A stretch of DNA of 46,929 nt from Chitinispirillales bacterium (lineage in GTDB: Bacteria > Fibrobacterota > Chitinivibrionia > Chitinivibrionales > Chitinispirillaceae), in the NCBI GenBank assembly GCA_031281485.1, contig JAITFI010000097.1, forward strand, positions 1-46,929, read 5' to 3'. The first letter of the stretch is position 1; the number at the start of each line of letters is the position of its first letter. The notes below the pieces were generated by a model, which did not search any database, was not told where the DNA came from, and saw nothing but the letters and a program-made list of their open reading frames with translations. Below are positions 33,610-41,527 of this stretch, piece after piece. A program made the position numbers and the translations under genes.

Positions 33610-34029
33610 TCACACCGCCGCGTTCTCCAAATTTATGTCCGGCGCCGACTCCGCCTTCGCTTTCAAGTGCGCCTGGCCCCACGCCTCGCGAAGCGTCTCC
33701 AAATACTGCAGCACCTCTTCCATCTTTGCCCTGTTATTGTGTATATTCGCGTCTACGGTCGTGCTGAACATATAGGAGTATAGGTTAAACAAGTTCGCCG
33801 CGATCTCCCCGCCGGCGTCCAAATTAAGGGAGACCTGAAGCTCCTCCAAAGCGTCCTGTATCTTGAATATGTGCTTGGCGCGCTCCTCGATCTTCTTCTT
33901 GTCGTCAAACACCTCAAGCGCCAGTTTCGCGTGCTTTATCGCCACGTCGTAGGTCACAAGGATGAGCTTGCCCTTGTCGTTGGTCTCAGATTGCGCGCCC
34001 TTATATGCCCCATAACCCGCCTTCATCAT
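33610..34029 (-). CDS. fliS: Flagellar export chaperone FliS
   Basis: The 139-residue helical protein matches FliS: GYGAYKGAQSETNDKGKLILVTYDVAIKHAKLAL in segments, ending NLFNLYSYMFSTTVDANIHNN and LREAW. FliS binds the C-terminus of flagellin in the cytoplasm and delivers it for export. I chose ATG 34029 because AGGGG lies eight bases upstream; the longer open frame starts inside the ribosome-binding region. A sigma-28-like promoter lies upstream. It is a stand-alone flagellar gene here; other flagellar genes are outside the window. Confidence 0.88.
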   Translation of the reverse strand: MMKAGYGAYKGAQSETNDKGKLILVTYDVAIKHAKLALEVFDDKKKIEERAKHIFKIQDALEELQVSLNLDAGGEIAANLFNLYSYMFSTTVDANIHNNRAKMEEVLQYLETLREAWGQAHLKAKAESAPDINLENAAV

Positions 34030-34092
34030 AATAACACCCCTCCCACGGCCTTGATATACGTTTAACCCCGACACGTTTATAATATAATATAA

Positions 34093-34120
34093 CTATCGGT
34101 ATATGCGCAAAATTTCTTTA
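34093..34120 (-). promoter_or_regulatory. Sigma-28 (FliA)-like promoter for fliS
   Basis: On the minus strand TAAA (34117-34120) is followed after 16 bases by ACCGATAG (34093-34100). The flagellar consensus is TAAA, 15 bases, GCCGATAA, so both boxes nearly match and spacing is off by one. It lies about 65-90 bp upstream of the fliS start. Confidence 0.45.
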
Positions 34121-34127
34121 CCGCCAC

Positions 34128-35411
34128 TCACTTAAACAGATCCTTGAAGAACCCGCCTATCGCCCGGTCATAGACGCTTTTATCCACCTCTATGCGCGGT
34201 TTGTGGAAGGTTCCGCTGATTTTGCACTTGAACCGCCCGCCTTCGCTCTCCGTCTTCTCAAGCGAATTCCTGACTAGCTTTGGCAGCCCGGCCACAAAAT
34301 TGCGGCTCAACTCCCCCTCGAAATCCTGACTCAGCTTTCCGTCAAACCCAACCCATCCCGCCGAACGGAATTTCAGAACATCCCCGACGCCCGCTACCTC
34401 CTTGAAATTGAACCGCCCGCCAGCAATGGTGAAGCCGCCCTTAACTTCGGAGAAGCGCAACAGCCGCAAATCACGCGAGAGCTGGTTTACGACCGACGCC
34501 TTTTGCAACGCCAAATCCTTAACCGTCAAGTTCGTGACCGTCGCCAGCCCCTTCGCTTTCAATGAGTCCAAACGGACGGGCGAGCCGCTATCCGCGCGCG
34601 CTTCGATATCCGCCTTGCCCGCAAGGCTGCCCGGCGAGAAGCCGGTCCCGGCGCAAAACTTTTCCAAATCCAGCCCGCTGACAAGCGCCTCCCCGCTTAA
34701 AATTCGGGACCGGTTCAGGTCGACGGCGACATTCATCCGCAGCTCCCCGCCGAAAACCGACCCGCCGCCGTCTGTAAGCTCCAGCTTTTTATCATCGACC
34801 GACATCCTAACGTTTAACTTCTCTATCTTCGCCAACGTTGGGATAACGGCCTCTCCCACGAATACTTTCCCCGATAACGCCCGCTCTCCGTCCCTGTGGA
34901 GGGTGACCTCCGCGCCGGAGACGGAAACATCAGGCCGCCCTTTGCTGATAAAACCGAGGCCAACGCCGCGTAGCGCTATCTTTTTGACGGGGCGCAGAGA
35001 GGCCGCGGCGCCGAATAAGTCCCCCGCCAATTCCAACGGCTTTTCGTAAGCCTCGCGGAATACGTCGCGACCTGACTTAAAAGCGTTCCGGTTGACGGCA
35101 AACGCGGCGGCCGCGCCAAGCAAATTGCAACGGACATCGGCGCGGGCGGCGTACACGCGGTAACCGTCGCCCTTATCGTTTATACGCTTGTAAGCGTCCA
35201 CGTTCTTCACCCGCAACCCCGTCCAAAAGACGACGGAGACGCTACCGATGGAAACGGTGTCAGCCCCCATGCCCTTGAGAACGCTTTCCGCGGCGTCGCG
35301 GAAAAGGCCCGCGCCGCCTATGGGGACGAAACCGACTAAGAGTATCAGGCTTACCAAGAAGAGCGCCAACGTGGTTATTTTTTCGATTTTACGGCTGCCG
35401 TGATCATCCAT
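34128..35411 (-). CDS. AsmA-like envelope protein
   Basis: The 427-residue protein has an N-terminal membrane anchor (about 9-30, ITTLALFLVSLILLVGFVPI) and then a beta-rich periplasmic region. The C-terminal part (LATVTNLTVKDLAL, FSEVKGGFTIAGGRFNF, KFRSAGWVGFDGKLSQDFEGEL) resembles the AsmA/DUF-type C-terminal domain of bridge-like lipid-transfer proteins. Such proteins affect outer-membrane lipid balance in Gram-negative bacteria; function here is inferred. ATG 35411 has AGGATTG close upstream; that ribosome-binding site is part of an AGGATTA-type repeat. The gene is divergent from the sigma-54 activator. Confidence 0.65.
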   Translation of the reverse strand: MDDHGSRKIEKITTLALFLVSLILLVGFVPIGGAGLFRDAAESVLKGMGADTVSIGSVSVVFWTGLRVKNVDAYKRINDKGDGYRVYAARADVRCNLLGAAAAFAVNRNAFKSGRDVFREAYEKPLELAGDLFGAAASLRPVKKIALRGVGLGFISKGRPDVSVSGAEVTLHRDGERALSGKVFVGEAVIPTLAKIEKLNVRMSVDDKKLELTDGGGSVFGGELRMNVAVDLNRSRILSGEALVSGLDLEKFCAGTGFSPGSLAGKADIEARADSGSPVRLDSLKAKGLATVTNLTVKDLALQKASVVNQLSRDLRLLRFSEVKGGFTIAGGRFNFKEVAGVGDVLKFRSAGWVGFDGKLSQDFEGELSRNFVAGLPKLVRNSLEKTESEGGRFKCKISGTFHKPRIEVDKSVYDRAIGGFFKDLFK

Positions 35412-35417
35412 ATCAAT

Positions 35418-35462
35418 CAATCCTATAATCCTTTTCTTTAATAATCCTATAAATCCTAACCC
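35418..35462 (-). repeat. AGGATTA-type repeat in a 5' untranslated region
   Basis: On the minus strand this stretch contains four AGGATT units (two TATAGGATT blocks and two others) separated by short A/T spacers. The last unit provides the AGGA ribosome-binding site of the AsmA-like gene. The same units occur at 12717, 41490-41527, 45535-45636 and 46608-46658. Confidence 0.6.
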
Positions 35463-35589
35463 AATAATTGACTCTCCGCGCGGCATGTTTTATATTCTTG
35501 TTATTACCGGCGGACAAATAAAAATAATCCTTTCCACAAATATACACAAAAAACTGAAAATATACACAAAAAACGACGCAAATAAAAAA

Positions 35590-36612
35590 ATGGAACGAAA
35601 TAACGGCGCCGATACGCGCAACCGCATAGAGCTTGAGGAGCGTATTCTCGACGACCTGATGGCCGACAGCCCCGCAATGAAGAAGGTGCTGCGCATCGCC
35701 ATGAAGATCGCGCCCACCTCCTCCACGGTGCTGATCGGCGGCGAGAGCGGGACTGGCAAGGAGTTCTTCGCGCGCATCATCCACCGCCACTCGCAGTGCG
35801 GCGGCGGGCACTTCGTGGCGGTGAACTGCGGGGCCATACCCGACACCCTCTTCGAGAGCGAACTCTTCGGCTACAAGAAGGGGGCGTTCACAGGCGCCGA
35901 CCGCGACAAACCCGGGCTCGTGGAGGAGGCGCACGGCGGCACCCTCTTCTTAGACGAGGTCGGCGAACTCTCGCTGCCCGCCCAAGTCAAACTCCTGCGC
36001 TTCCTACAAGAACGCATGTTCCGCAGCGTCGGCGACACCGCGCTGCGCCCCATCGACGTGCGCGTGATCGCCGCCACAAACAAAGACCTCAACAAACTCA
36101 TGGAAAAAGGCGAATTCAGAGAAGACCTCTTCTTCCGCCTGAACGTCTTCCACCTCCACCTGCCGCCCCTGCGCGAACGCAAAGAAACGATCCCGAACCT
36201 CGTCAGCCTATTCGTGCACAAGTACAACCAAGATTTCGGCAAAAACGTAACGCGCTTTTCAAAAACGGCGGAAAGCCTAATCTCCGCGTACGATTACCCC
36301 GGAAACATACGGGAGTTGGAAAACATCATAGAACACGCCGTTGTTATGGCCGAAGGGAACGAAATCACCGAACGGGACCTGCCGGAGTCTATGTTCGTAA
36401 ACCGCCTTCTGCTCGCCGGCCCCGACGCGCGGACGAACGCCGGAGCCTACAGCGGCGATAGGATAGCCACGCTCGCGGAGGTAGAACGCGAACACATAAA
36501 ATTCGTGCTGACCGCCACAAACCATAACTACACGGAGGCCGCGAAAACACTGGGTATATCGCGGTCTACGCTGTGGAGAAAAATTAAGGAGTATAACCTT
36601 GAAGAACACTAA
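35590..36612 (+). CDS. Sigma-54-dependent transcriptional activator without receiver domain
   Basis: The 340-residue protein consists of a sigma-54-activator AAA+ domain (Walker A GGESGTGKE, the GAFTGA loop in YKKGAFTGAD, Walker B LFLDEVGEL, R-finger region FREDLFFRLNVF) and a C-terminal Fis-type helix-turn-helix (YTEAAKTLGISRSTLWRKIKEY). There is no N-terminal receiver, PAS or GAF domain; only about 25 residues precede the AAA+ domain, as in PspF-type activators. It should remodel RNA polymerase-RpoN at -24/-12 promoters. ATG 35590 follows an A-rich stretch with no clear Shine-Dalgarno. Its end overlaps the ybgC start by 14 bp. Confidence 0.93.
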   Translation: MERNNGADTRNRIELEERILDDLMADSPAMKKVLRIAMKIAPTSSTVLIGGESGTGKEFFARIIHRHSQCGGGHFVAVNCGAIPDTLFESELFGYKKGAFTGADRDKPGLVEEAHGGTLFLDEVGELSLPAQVKLLRFLQERMFRSVGDTALRPIDVRVIAATNKDLNKLMEKGEFREDLFFRLNVFHLHLPPLRERKETIPNLVSLFVHKYNQDFGKNVTRFSKTAESLISAYDYPGNIRELENIIEHAVVMAEGNEITERDLPESMFVNRLLLAGPDARTNAGAYSGDRIATLAEVEREHIKFVLTATNHNYTEAAKTLGISRSTLWRKIKEYNLEEH

Positions 36613-37003
36613 CGAATTGAAAATCCGCGTCTACTACGAAGACACCGACTGCGGCAACGTGGTCTACTACGCCAACTACCTGCGCTACATGGAACGCGGG
36701 CGCACAGAGTTGTTGCGCGATTTGGGCGTGGAACTCTCCGCATACCACGAAAAAGGGTTCGCCTTCGCGGTAGCCGAGGCGAACGTGAAGTATAAGCAGT
36801 CGGCGCATTACAACGATTTACTGACTGTGACAACCTCAGTCAAAGACGTAACCTCGGCGACAATGATCTTTTATACAGAGGTAAGCAGAGAGGGGATGTT
36901 ATTGGCCTGCGGAGAGATAAAGGCCGCCTGCGTGAACTTGGCGAGCGGAAGACCGGCAAGGCTTCCGGTGGAGATTGCGGAGGCTTTGAAAAAGGCGATT
37001 TAA
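36599..37003 (+). CDS. ybgC: YbgC-type acyl-CoA thioesterase (hotdog fold), TTG start
   Basis: The 134-residue protein has the YbgC/4HBT hotdog signature KIRVYYEDTDCGNVVYYANYL followed by RYMERGRTELLRDLGVEL, where the Asp of the DxxGxVxxxxY motif is the catalytic residue. YbgC hydrolyses acyl-CoA (or acyl-ACP-linked) thioesters and is often encoded with tol-pal. The start is TTG at 36599: AAGGAG (36585-36590) is placed eight bases upstream and no ATG is nearby. It overlaps the 3' end of the sigma-54 activator, implying coupling. No tol genes are in the window. Confidence 0.87.
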   Translation: MKNTNELKIRVYYEDTDCGNVVYYANYLRYMERGRTELLRDLGVELSAYHEKGFAFAVAEANVKYKQSAHYNDLLTVTTSVKDVTSATMIFYTEVSREGMLLACGEIKAACVNLASGRPARLPVEIAEALKKAI

Positions 37004-37051
37004 TAAAGTCAAAATCTTTTAAAATCTTTAAAATCAAATTCATATTTAGAC

Positions 37052-37107
37052 GAAAGGGCGCGTAAACGCGCCCTTTCATAGAATATGCGGGGCTAAACCC
37101 CGCATAT
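37052..37107 (-). repeat. Two-hairpin intergenic repeat, copy B
   Basis: The variable hairpin is GAAAGGGCGCGT (37052-37063) with ACGCGCCCTTTC (37066-37077), a perfect 12-bp stem. The constant hairpin is ATATGCGGGG (37083-37092) with CCCCGCATAT (37098-37107). Orientation is opposite to copy A. It sits between the convergent ybgC and radical SAM genes. Confidence 0.9.
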
Positions 37108-37119
37108 ATAAAATCAAAA

Positions 37120-38244
37120 TCAACAAGTCAAATACTTTTCAGCCAGCGCCAACCTCTTCCCTTTAAGCGGCAACCCAGACAGCGACGGTATACGCGCCCC
37201 GCCTAAACGCATCTTCACGATCCGACGCGCCGTCGCCGGACCTATGCCCGGAACACGCAGTAATACCGGCAATTCTGCCCTATTCACATCAACCGGGAAG
37301 CGCTCCGGGTGCCGCTCCGCCCACATTAACTTAGGGTCTTTATCAATAAACAGACGCCCGCTTTCGTCATACTGGATATCCTCCTCGGTAAAACCGTACT
37401 GGCGGAACAGAAAGTCTACCTGATACAGCCTATGCTCACGTACAAAACCGTCTTCCGCCGCGACGCCGTCACGCCGCTCTCCGGGTATCGCCTCGCTGCC
37501 CAGACCGCGCTGGTAGGAGGAGAAGTAGACCCTGTTCAAATTCAGCCTCTTGTACAGCCCGGACGTATACCTCACGATCTCCGCGTCCGTTTCGTCCGCC
37601 GCGCCCACTATGAACTGCGTCGTCTGCCTGACCCTGCGGTACCGCGTTCCCTTGTCGGTCAACTGCGCAATGCGGCGCATAGGGCGGATGATGTCCTTCA
37701 GAAAATCCTTCTTTTGCGACAGCGCCGAAAAGTGCTTCTCGCCCGGCACCTCTATGTTCACGGAGACCGCGCTGGCAAGCGCTATAGCCTCGTCTACGGC
37801 GGCGTCGCTCGCCCCGGGGATCACCTTCAGGTGTATGTACCCCCTATAAGCGTACTTGCGCCGCAAAATCCTCGCCGTCCCGTTGATCAACTCCATCGTA
37901 TTATCCGGCGTCCCAACCACCCCGCTGCTGAGGAACAGCCCAAGGAGGCCGCGCTGACGGTCGTAATCCATAAACAGCTTCGCCATCTCGTCCGGCGTGA
38001 TGGTACACCGCGGCACGTCCCGAGCCGCCCTGAACGGGCAGTACCCGCAATCGTTATTGCACACATTCGAGATCAGCGTCTTTAGCATAATGGAGTACCC
38101 GCCGCCGGGCATGGAAACCGGGTAGAGCCAAGACCCGTCGCCCCCGCGAACCCGATGGTCAGGCCCGCCCCGAGTCCCGCAGGCGCAGGCGAGGTCGTAC
38201 TGGGAGGCGTCGCTCAACAGTTTTAATTTTTCGATCGTGTCCAT
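37120..38244 (-). CDS. Putative DNA modification/repair radical SAM protein
   Basis: The 374-residue protein carries a radical SAM cluster motif CNNDCGYC, preceded by a Cys-containing CACGTRGG stretch, and a C-terminal helix-hairpin-helix (LLRVPGIGPATARRIVKMR). This combination matches the putative DNA modification/repair radical SAM family (TIGR03916), usually encoded beside a uracil-DNA-glycosylase-like partner. No such partner is seen here. The HhH suggests DNA contact. Reaction unknown. ATG 38244 gives the normal family start (MDTIEKLKLLSDASQYD); an upstream in-frame start adds 13 atypical residues. Confidence 0.88.
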   Translation of the reverse strand: MDTIEKLKLLSDASQYDLACACGTRGGPDHRVRGGDGSWLYPVSMPGGGYSIMLKTLISNVCNNDCGYCPFRAARDVPRCTITPDEMAKLFMDYDRQRGLLGLFLSSGVVGTPDNTMELINGTARILRRKYAYRGYIHLKVIPGASDAAVDEAIALASAVSVNIEVPGEKHFSALSQKKDFLKDIIRPMRRIAQLTDKGTRYRRVRQTTQFIVGAADETDAEIVRYTSGLYKRLNLNRVYFSSYQRGLGSEAIPGERRDGVAAEDGFVREHRLYQVDFLFRQYGFTEEDIQYDESGRLFIDKDPKLMWAERHPERFPVDVNRAELPVLLRVPGIGPATARRIVKMRLGGARIPSLSGLPLKGKRLALAEKYLTC

Positions 38245-38393
38245 GATTAGAGTAATATAATGCTTTTCAGCGGGGAATGTCAAGATTTATGTATAGTTTA
38301 CGGAAATTTTTAACTTTATTTGACTCCGGAAATACCCATGTATTATATATTGAAGTATCCCGTTATTGTATAAATTAAACGTAGGTTTATTTT

Positions 38394-38532
38394 GGGAACT
38401 ATATACCCTACTCCGCAGAATCCCCGCCGCCGCCCTGTTTTCCGTCGAATCCTGCCGCAGACTACTGTCGAGGCCTTGGGCGAGTCCCCGCCGAGGGCTG
38501 CCGCGGGACGCGGGGGCAAGTATATAATTCCC
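38394..38532. repeat. MITE-like element, copy 2 (139 bp)
   Basis: The left end GGGAACTATATAC and right end GTATATAATTCCC are complementary at 12 of 13 positions, and 17 of 23 over the longer terminal repeat, which includes CCGC. The internal block order (CCGCAGAATCC, CTGTTTTCC, TCGAATCC, GGGACGCGGGGGCAAG) matches copy 1 at 5726-5832, with an extra GC-rich middle. No clear target-site duplication is visible. Short open frames inside it are not coding. Confidence 0.65.
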
Positions 38533-38731
38533 TTAAAAAGTGTAGCGGCGTGGTTGTCGGCGGCTGATAATCTGTACCCGGTTTTACACTAATCCCAACA
38601 ACCCCTTAACATACTATCCGCGAGGATAGAGTGAGTACGTTATGAAAAGCAGAATCATTGCGCATTCGTGAGAGTTAGTGCTCAACGGGGCCGGGTCGCC
38701 GGGTCGGCCCTGTTTAATTACCGGAGTGTGG
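38533..38731. other. Intergenic, no gene
   Basis: No coding region is supported. The only structure I see is GGGCCG...CGGCCC (about 38690-38713), a GC-rich hairpin just downstream of the Rpn operon, without a clear T-run in the minus direction. Together with MITE copy 2 and the flank before it, this makes a 487-bp gene-free stretch. Confidence 0.5.
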
Positions 38732-38902
38732 TCACCGCTGTAGTATTTCATCGACGGTGAGTCCGGTGACGTCCGCAACGTCGTTGATACTCATGCCTTT
38801 GGCCATGAGTCTGTCCGCGATTTCCAAAGCACTCTCGCGTCTACCATCGCGTGTCGCCACGTCAATCATCTCGTCTCTCCATATTTCAAGAGCGTGTTTC
38901 AT
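38732..38902 (-). CDS. Free-standing duplicate of the Rpn C-terminal (RpnS-like) domain
   Basis: The 56-residue product starts MKHALEIWRDEMIDVATR, identical to residues 263-280 of the upstream Rpn protein, then diverges and ends VADVTGLTVDEILQR, parallel to ISRLTGLTIDEILQL. The DNA around the start is nearly identical to the internal site of the large gene, including AAAGGAGGAGG six bases before ATG. It begins 20 bp after the large gene's stop, so it is co-transcribed. In E. coli Rpn loci the C-terminal domain is made separately from an internal start and blocks the nuclease; this mini-gene looks like a duplicated version of that antitoxin. Confidence 0.75.
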   Translation of the reverse strand: MKHALEIWRDEMIDVATRDGRRESALEIADRLMAKGMSINDVADVTGLTVDEILQR

Positions 38903-38922
38903 GGTATTGCCTCCTCCTTTAG

Positions 38923-39117
38923 TCACAGTTGGAGAATTTCGTCAATAGTGAGTCCGGTTAACCTCGATATGGTGTATACATCCATACCCTCGGCTTTCAT
39001 GGCGCTCGCGATTTTGATATCTTCCTCGTGTTTTGCTTTGTGTGTAGCCTCGCGTGTAGCCTCGCGTGTAGCCACGTCAATCATCTCGTCTCTCCATATT
39101 TCAAGAGCGTGTTTCAT
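38923..39117 (-). CDS. Internal in-frame gene for the Rpn C-terminal domain (RpnS-like)
   Basis: Inside the large Rpn gene, ATG at 39115-39117 (Met263) is preceded by AGGAGGAGG with seven intervening bases, a much stronger ribosome-binding site than most real genes here. It would yield a 64-residue protein equal to the C-terminal helix-turn-helix-like domain (GLTIDEILQL). This follows the described RpnL/RpnS gene-within-gene arrangement. A TREATREA repeat near the start suggests slippage-prone DNA. Independent expression is inferred from the site and its conservation in the duplicate. Confidence 0.6.
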   Translation of the reverse strand: MKHALEIWRDEMIDVATREATREATHKAKHEEDIKIASAMKAEGMDVYTISRLTGLTIDEILQL

Positions 39118-39903
39118 AGGTTTACCTCCTCCTTTTAATAAGTTTCTAAATGTTTCTTCATTTTCAGACGATAGGTTGCCTTTGTATAGGATATGTTTTA
39201 TCCATCCTAATAACTCAAGCGCGTCTTCTTCGGGCATGTTGGGCAGGTATTTCTCCAAAAACGCCTCAACATCTTTCATTGACGTCTTATTTTCAAGACG
39301 CCATTTGTCCAATAAGAATACCGTGTCAAGAATTTTCTTTGTCGATAATATTGCAGCCTCATCCGCCCGTTTTACGTCAAACAATAGGTAGTTGAAGTCT
39401 ATGATGTAGTCGCCGAAGATTTCATAGTTTTCAGTATACTCCTTATACGTCCTGACCGCCGTCCAGTTGTCGTTGCCGTTGTATAGGATTATCGGCACAA
39501 TGGCGGGGAGTCGGAAGTCTTTGCGCTCCCGTATATCCTTTTCCTTGTTTTTGAATATGTCGTTCAGCAATTCCACCATGTATCTCAAAAGTCTAAACGG
39601 CATTGTATGGTCAACCTGCGATTGCAATTCAACCAATACATAAAAGTACACGTCCGAGTCTTTTATCTTCAGTTTGTATATCAGATCGGAATCTATTTCG
39701 CTATACTCCGGTGTGACAAAACTTTTGTTTACCGTCGCTAAATCGTCGACGGATATGTCGGCTGTCCACGGCGCGGCTATGTACTTCTTCAGAAAGTGCA
39801 GGAAGTTGGCCGCGTTGGACAGCACGGACTTATAACTCTCGTCGTGTTTTAGGTTCTGCCCTCCGGCGTCTTGGGCTTGGGTTTCGTCGTTTGTCGCAGC
39901 CAT
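38923..39903 (-). CDS. Rpn/PD-(D/E)XK nuclease family protein (RpnL-like)
   Basis: The 326-residue protein has the Rpn (Transposase_31-type) nuclease pattern: SYKSVLSNAANFLHFLKKYI, acidic residues at 71-73 (EIDSDLIYKLK), the catalytic strand YFYVLVELQSQVD (Glu92, Gln94), then FRLLRYMVELLNDI and LPAIVPIILYNG. Such proteins are DNA endonucleases once annotated as transposases; E. coli RpnA and relatives act in phage defence and are toxic when uninhibited. The C-terminal 64 residues can be translated alone from an internal site. A good promoter lies at 39957-39986. The gene is in an accessory region. Confidence 0.87.
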   Translation of the reverse strand: MAATNDETQAQDAGGQNLKHDESYKSVLSNAANFLHFLKKYIAAPWTADISVDDLATVNKSFVTPEYSEIDSDLIYKLKIKDSDVYFYVLVELQSQVDHTMPFRLLRYMVELLNDIFKNKEKDIRERKDFRLPAIVPIILYNGNDNWTAVRTYKEYTENYEIFGDYIIDFNYLLFDVKRADEAAILSTKKILDTVFLLDKWRLENKTSMKDVEAFLEKYLPNMPEEDALELLGWIKHILYKGNLSSENEETFRNLLKGGGKPMKHALEIWRDEMIDVATREATREATHKAKHEEDIKIASAMKAEGMDVYTISRLTGLTIDEILQL

Positions 39904-39956
39904 GTCCGGCGTTTCCTGTATTATGGTATACGGTTAATGGTGTCTCGCCTTATAAT

Positions 39957-39986
39957 AATATACTATATTGTGTCGTGGAATGTCAA
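39957..39986 (-). promoter_or_regulatory. Promoter of the Rpn operon
   Basis: On the minus strand a perfect TTGACA (39981-39986) is followed after 18 bases by TATATT (39957-39962). It lies about 55-80 bp upstream of the Rpn start and no other minus-strand gene could use it. Confidence 0.6.
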
Positions 39987-40142
39987 AATATTAATAGGGC
40001 GAGTTTTTTCCGGGTTTCAAGGTAGGCGCAGGTAACAAAAGGCGGCGTCAGTCCGTCCGGTTAATTTTAATTTGACTTCCGTCGTCCCCAAGTATTATCT
40101 TACCATATTATATTATGTTCATCAAGAAAGCGAGGATTGACC

Positions 40143-41477
40143 ATGCCCAATACACGTAATTGGTTCGATGACGCCGTATTCTACCACGTCTACACCTTTC
40201 CGCTCGCCCAAGCGCCGTTCCGGAACGACTATGCTTTTCAGGGCCACGCCCTTTCGGTGTTCGAACATTGGCTGCCGCACATTAAACGCCTCGGGTGCGA
40301 CGCGGTTCTGTTCAGCCCGGTCTTGAAGTCGGGTTCGCACGGGTACGACGTTACCGATTATTTCACCATTGACAACCGTATCGGCACCAACGACGAATTC
40401 AAGGCGCTTGTCCAAACGTTTCACAAGAAGGGCGTGCGGGTCGTCTTAGACAGCGTTTTTAACCACTGCGGGCGCGACTTCTTCGCGTTTCAGGAGTTGC
40501 GCAACGGCAACCGTAGTTACGCCGGATGGTTTTCGGGGGTGGACTTCAACCGCCAAAGCCCGATGGGCGACCCGTTTAACTACGACACGTGGAGCGGGTG
40601 TTACGAACTGCCCAAGTTCAACCTACAGAACGGCGACGTGCGCAAATACCTGTTGGACGCGGCGCGGTTTTGGATCGAGCAGTTCGATATAGACGGTATG
40701 CGGTTGGATTCCGCCAACGTGCTGGACTTCGGGTTTATGCGCGAGCTTCGCGGCGTGACAGTATCGATGAAGCCGGATTTCTGGCTGATGGGAGAGGTGG
40801 TCGGCGGCGAGTACGCAAGATGGGTGAACGCGGAGACGCTGCACAGCGTCACCAATTATATCTTGTACAAAAGCCTGTTCTCCAGCCACAACGACAACAA
40901 TATCTACGAATTGGCTAACTGCGTGCAAAATTCCAAGCCGTCGAACGGTCTGCCGCTCTACAATTTCCTCGATAACCATGATCAGCCGCGAATCGCGAGC
41001 AACGTCAAGAATCCGGCGTTTCTGAACACGCTCTACGCGCTCTTGTTCACCTTGCCGGGCCTTCCGTCCATCTACTACGGCAGCGAGTGGGGCATCCGCG
41101 GCGTGAAGGAAAATAATTCCGACCAACCGCTGCGACCGTATATCGATATCAAAAAGCCGCCCAAAGACGTCCCAGAATTAGAGGATTACATCCGCAAACT
41201 CGCCGACCTGCGGCGAAAGCACGACGCCTTGAAATACGGCGGTTATCGGCAGGTCTACCTTGAATATCACCGCCCGTTCGTCTTCGAGAGATTCATCGAC
41301 AACGAGCGTATTTTTATAGTCGTTAATGTGGGAGACAGCGGCGATAACATAAATCTGAACAAATATCACGGCGGCGGCTTTACGGACTTGCTGTCCGGAG
41401 AGCGGATTCCGCCGGAGAGCGCGAACGCCGTCCAGATCGCACCGCACAGCGTGCGGATTATGATGGCGGAATCCTAG
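40143..41477 (+). CDS. GH13 alpha-amylase family enzyme
   Basis: The 444-residue protein is a compact GH13 TIM-barrel: VLDSVFNHCG (region I), GMRLDSANV (region II, nucleophile Asp189), LMGEVVGG (region III, acid/base Glu218) and FLDNHDQPR (region IV, Asp280). No signal peptide, so it probably acts on maltodextrins or glycogen in the cytoplasm, as cyclomaltodextrinase or maltogenic-type enzymes do. ATG 40143 has GAGG eight bases upstream; the in-frame TTG at 40137 is less likely. It is convergent with the permease gene. Exact specificity is not readable. Confidence 0.92.
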   Translation: MPNTRNWFDDAVFYHVYTFPLAQAPFRNDYAFQGHALSVFEHWLPHIKRLGCDAVLFSPVLKSGSHGYDVTDYFTIDNRIGTNDEFKALVQTFHKKGVRVVLDSVFNHCGRDFFAFQELRNGNRSYAGWFSGVDFNRQSPMGDPFNYDTWSGCYELPKFNLQNGDVRKYLLDAARFWIEQFDIDGMRLDSANVLDFGFMRELRGVTVSMKPDFWLMGEVVGGEYARWVNAETLHSVTNYILYKSLFSSHNDNNIYELANCVQNSKPSNGLPLYNFLDNHDQPRIASNVKNPAFLNTLYALLFTLPGLPSIYYGSEWGIRGVKENNSDQPLRPYIDIKKPPKDVPELEDYIRKLADLRRKHDALKYGGYRQVYLEYHRPFVFERFIDNERIFIVVNVGDSGDNINLNKYHGGGFTDLLSGERIPPESANAVQIAPHSVRIMMAES

Positions 41478-41489
41478 GCAACGCCTGTA

Positions 41490-41527
41490 TTAATCCTACT
41501 CAAACCTAAGCGCTTGAATAGGATTAA
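41490..41527. repeat. Inverted TTAATCCTA/TAGGATTAA pair between convergent genes
   Basis: TTAATCCTA (41490-41498) and TAGGATTAA (41519-41527) are perfect inverse complements around a 20-base loop with AAGCGCTT. It spans the stop codon of the permease gene and the end of the amylase gene, and uses the AGGATTA unit found elsewhere in the window. It could end transcription from both sides but lacks a T-run. Confidence 0.45.

Noticed and set aside
38392-38592. 66-residue open frame on the + strand
   Set aside because: It lies within and beyond MITE copy 2, is Pro/Arg-rich and has no ribosome-binding site.
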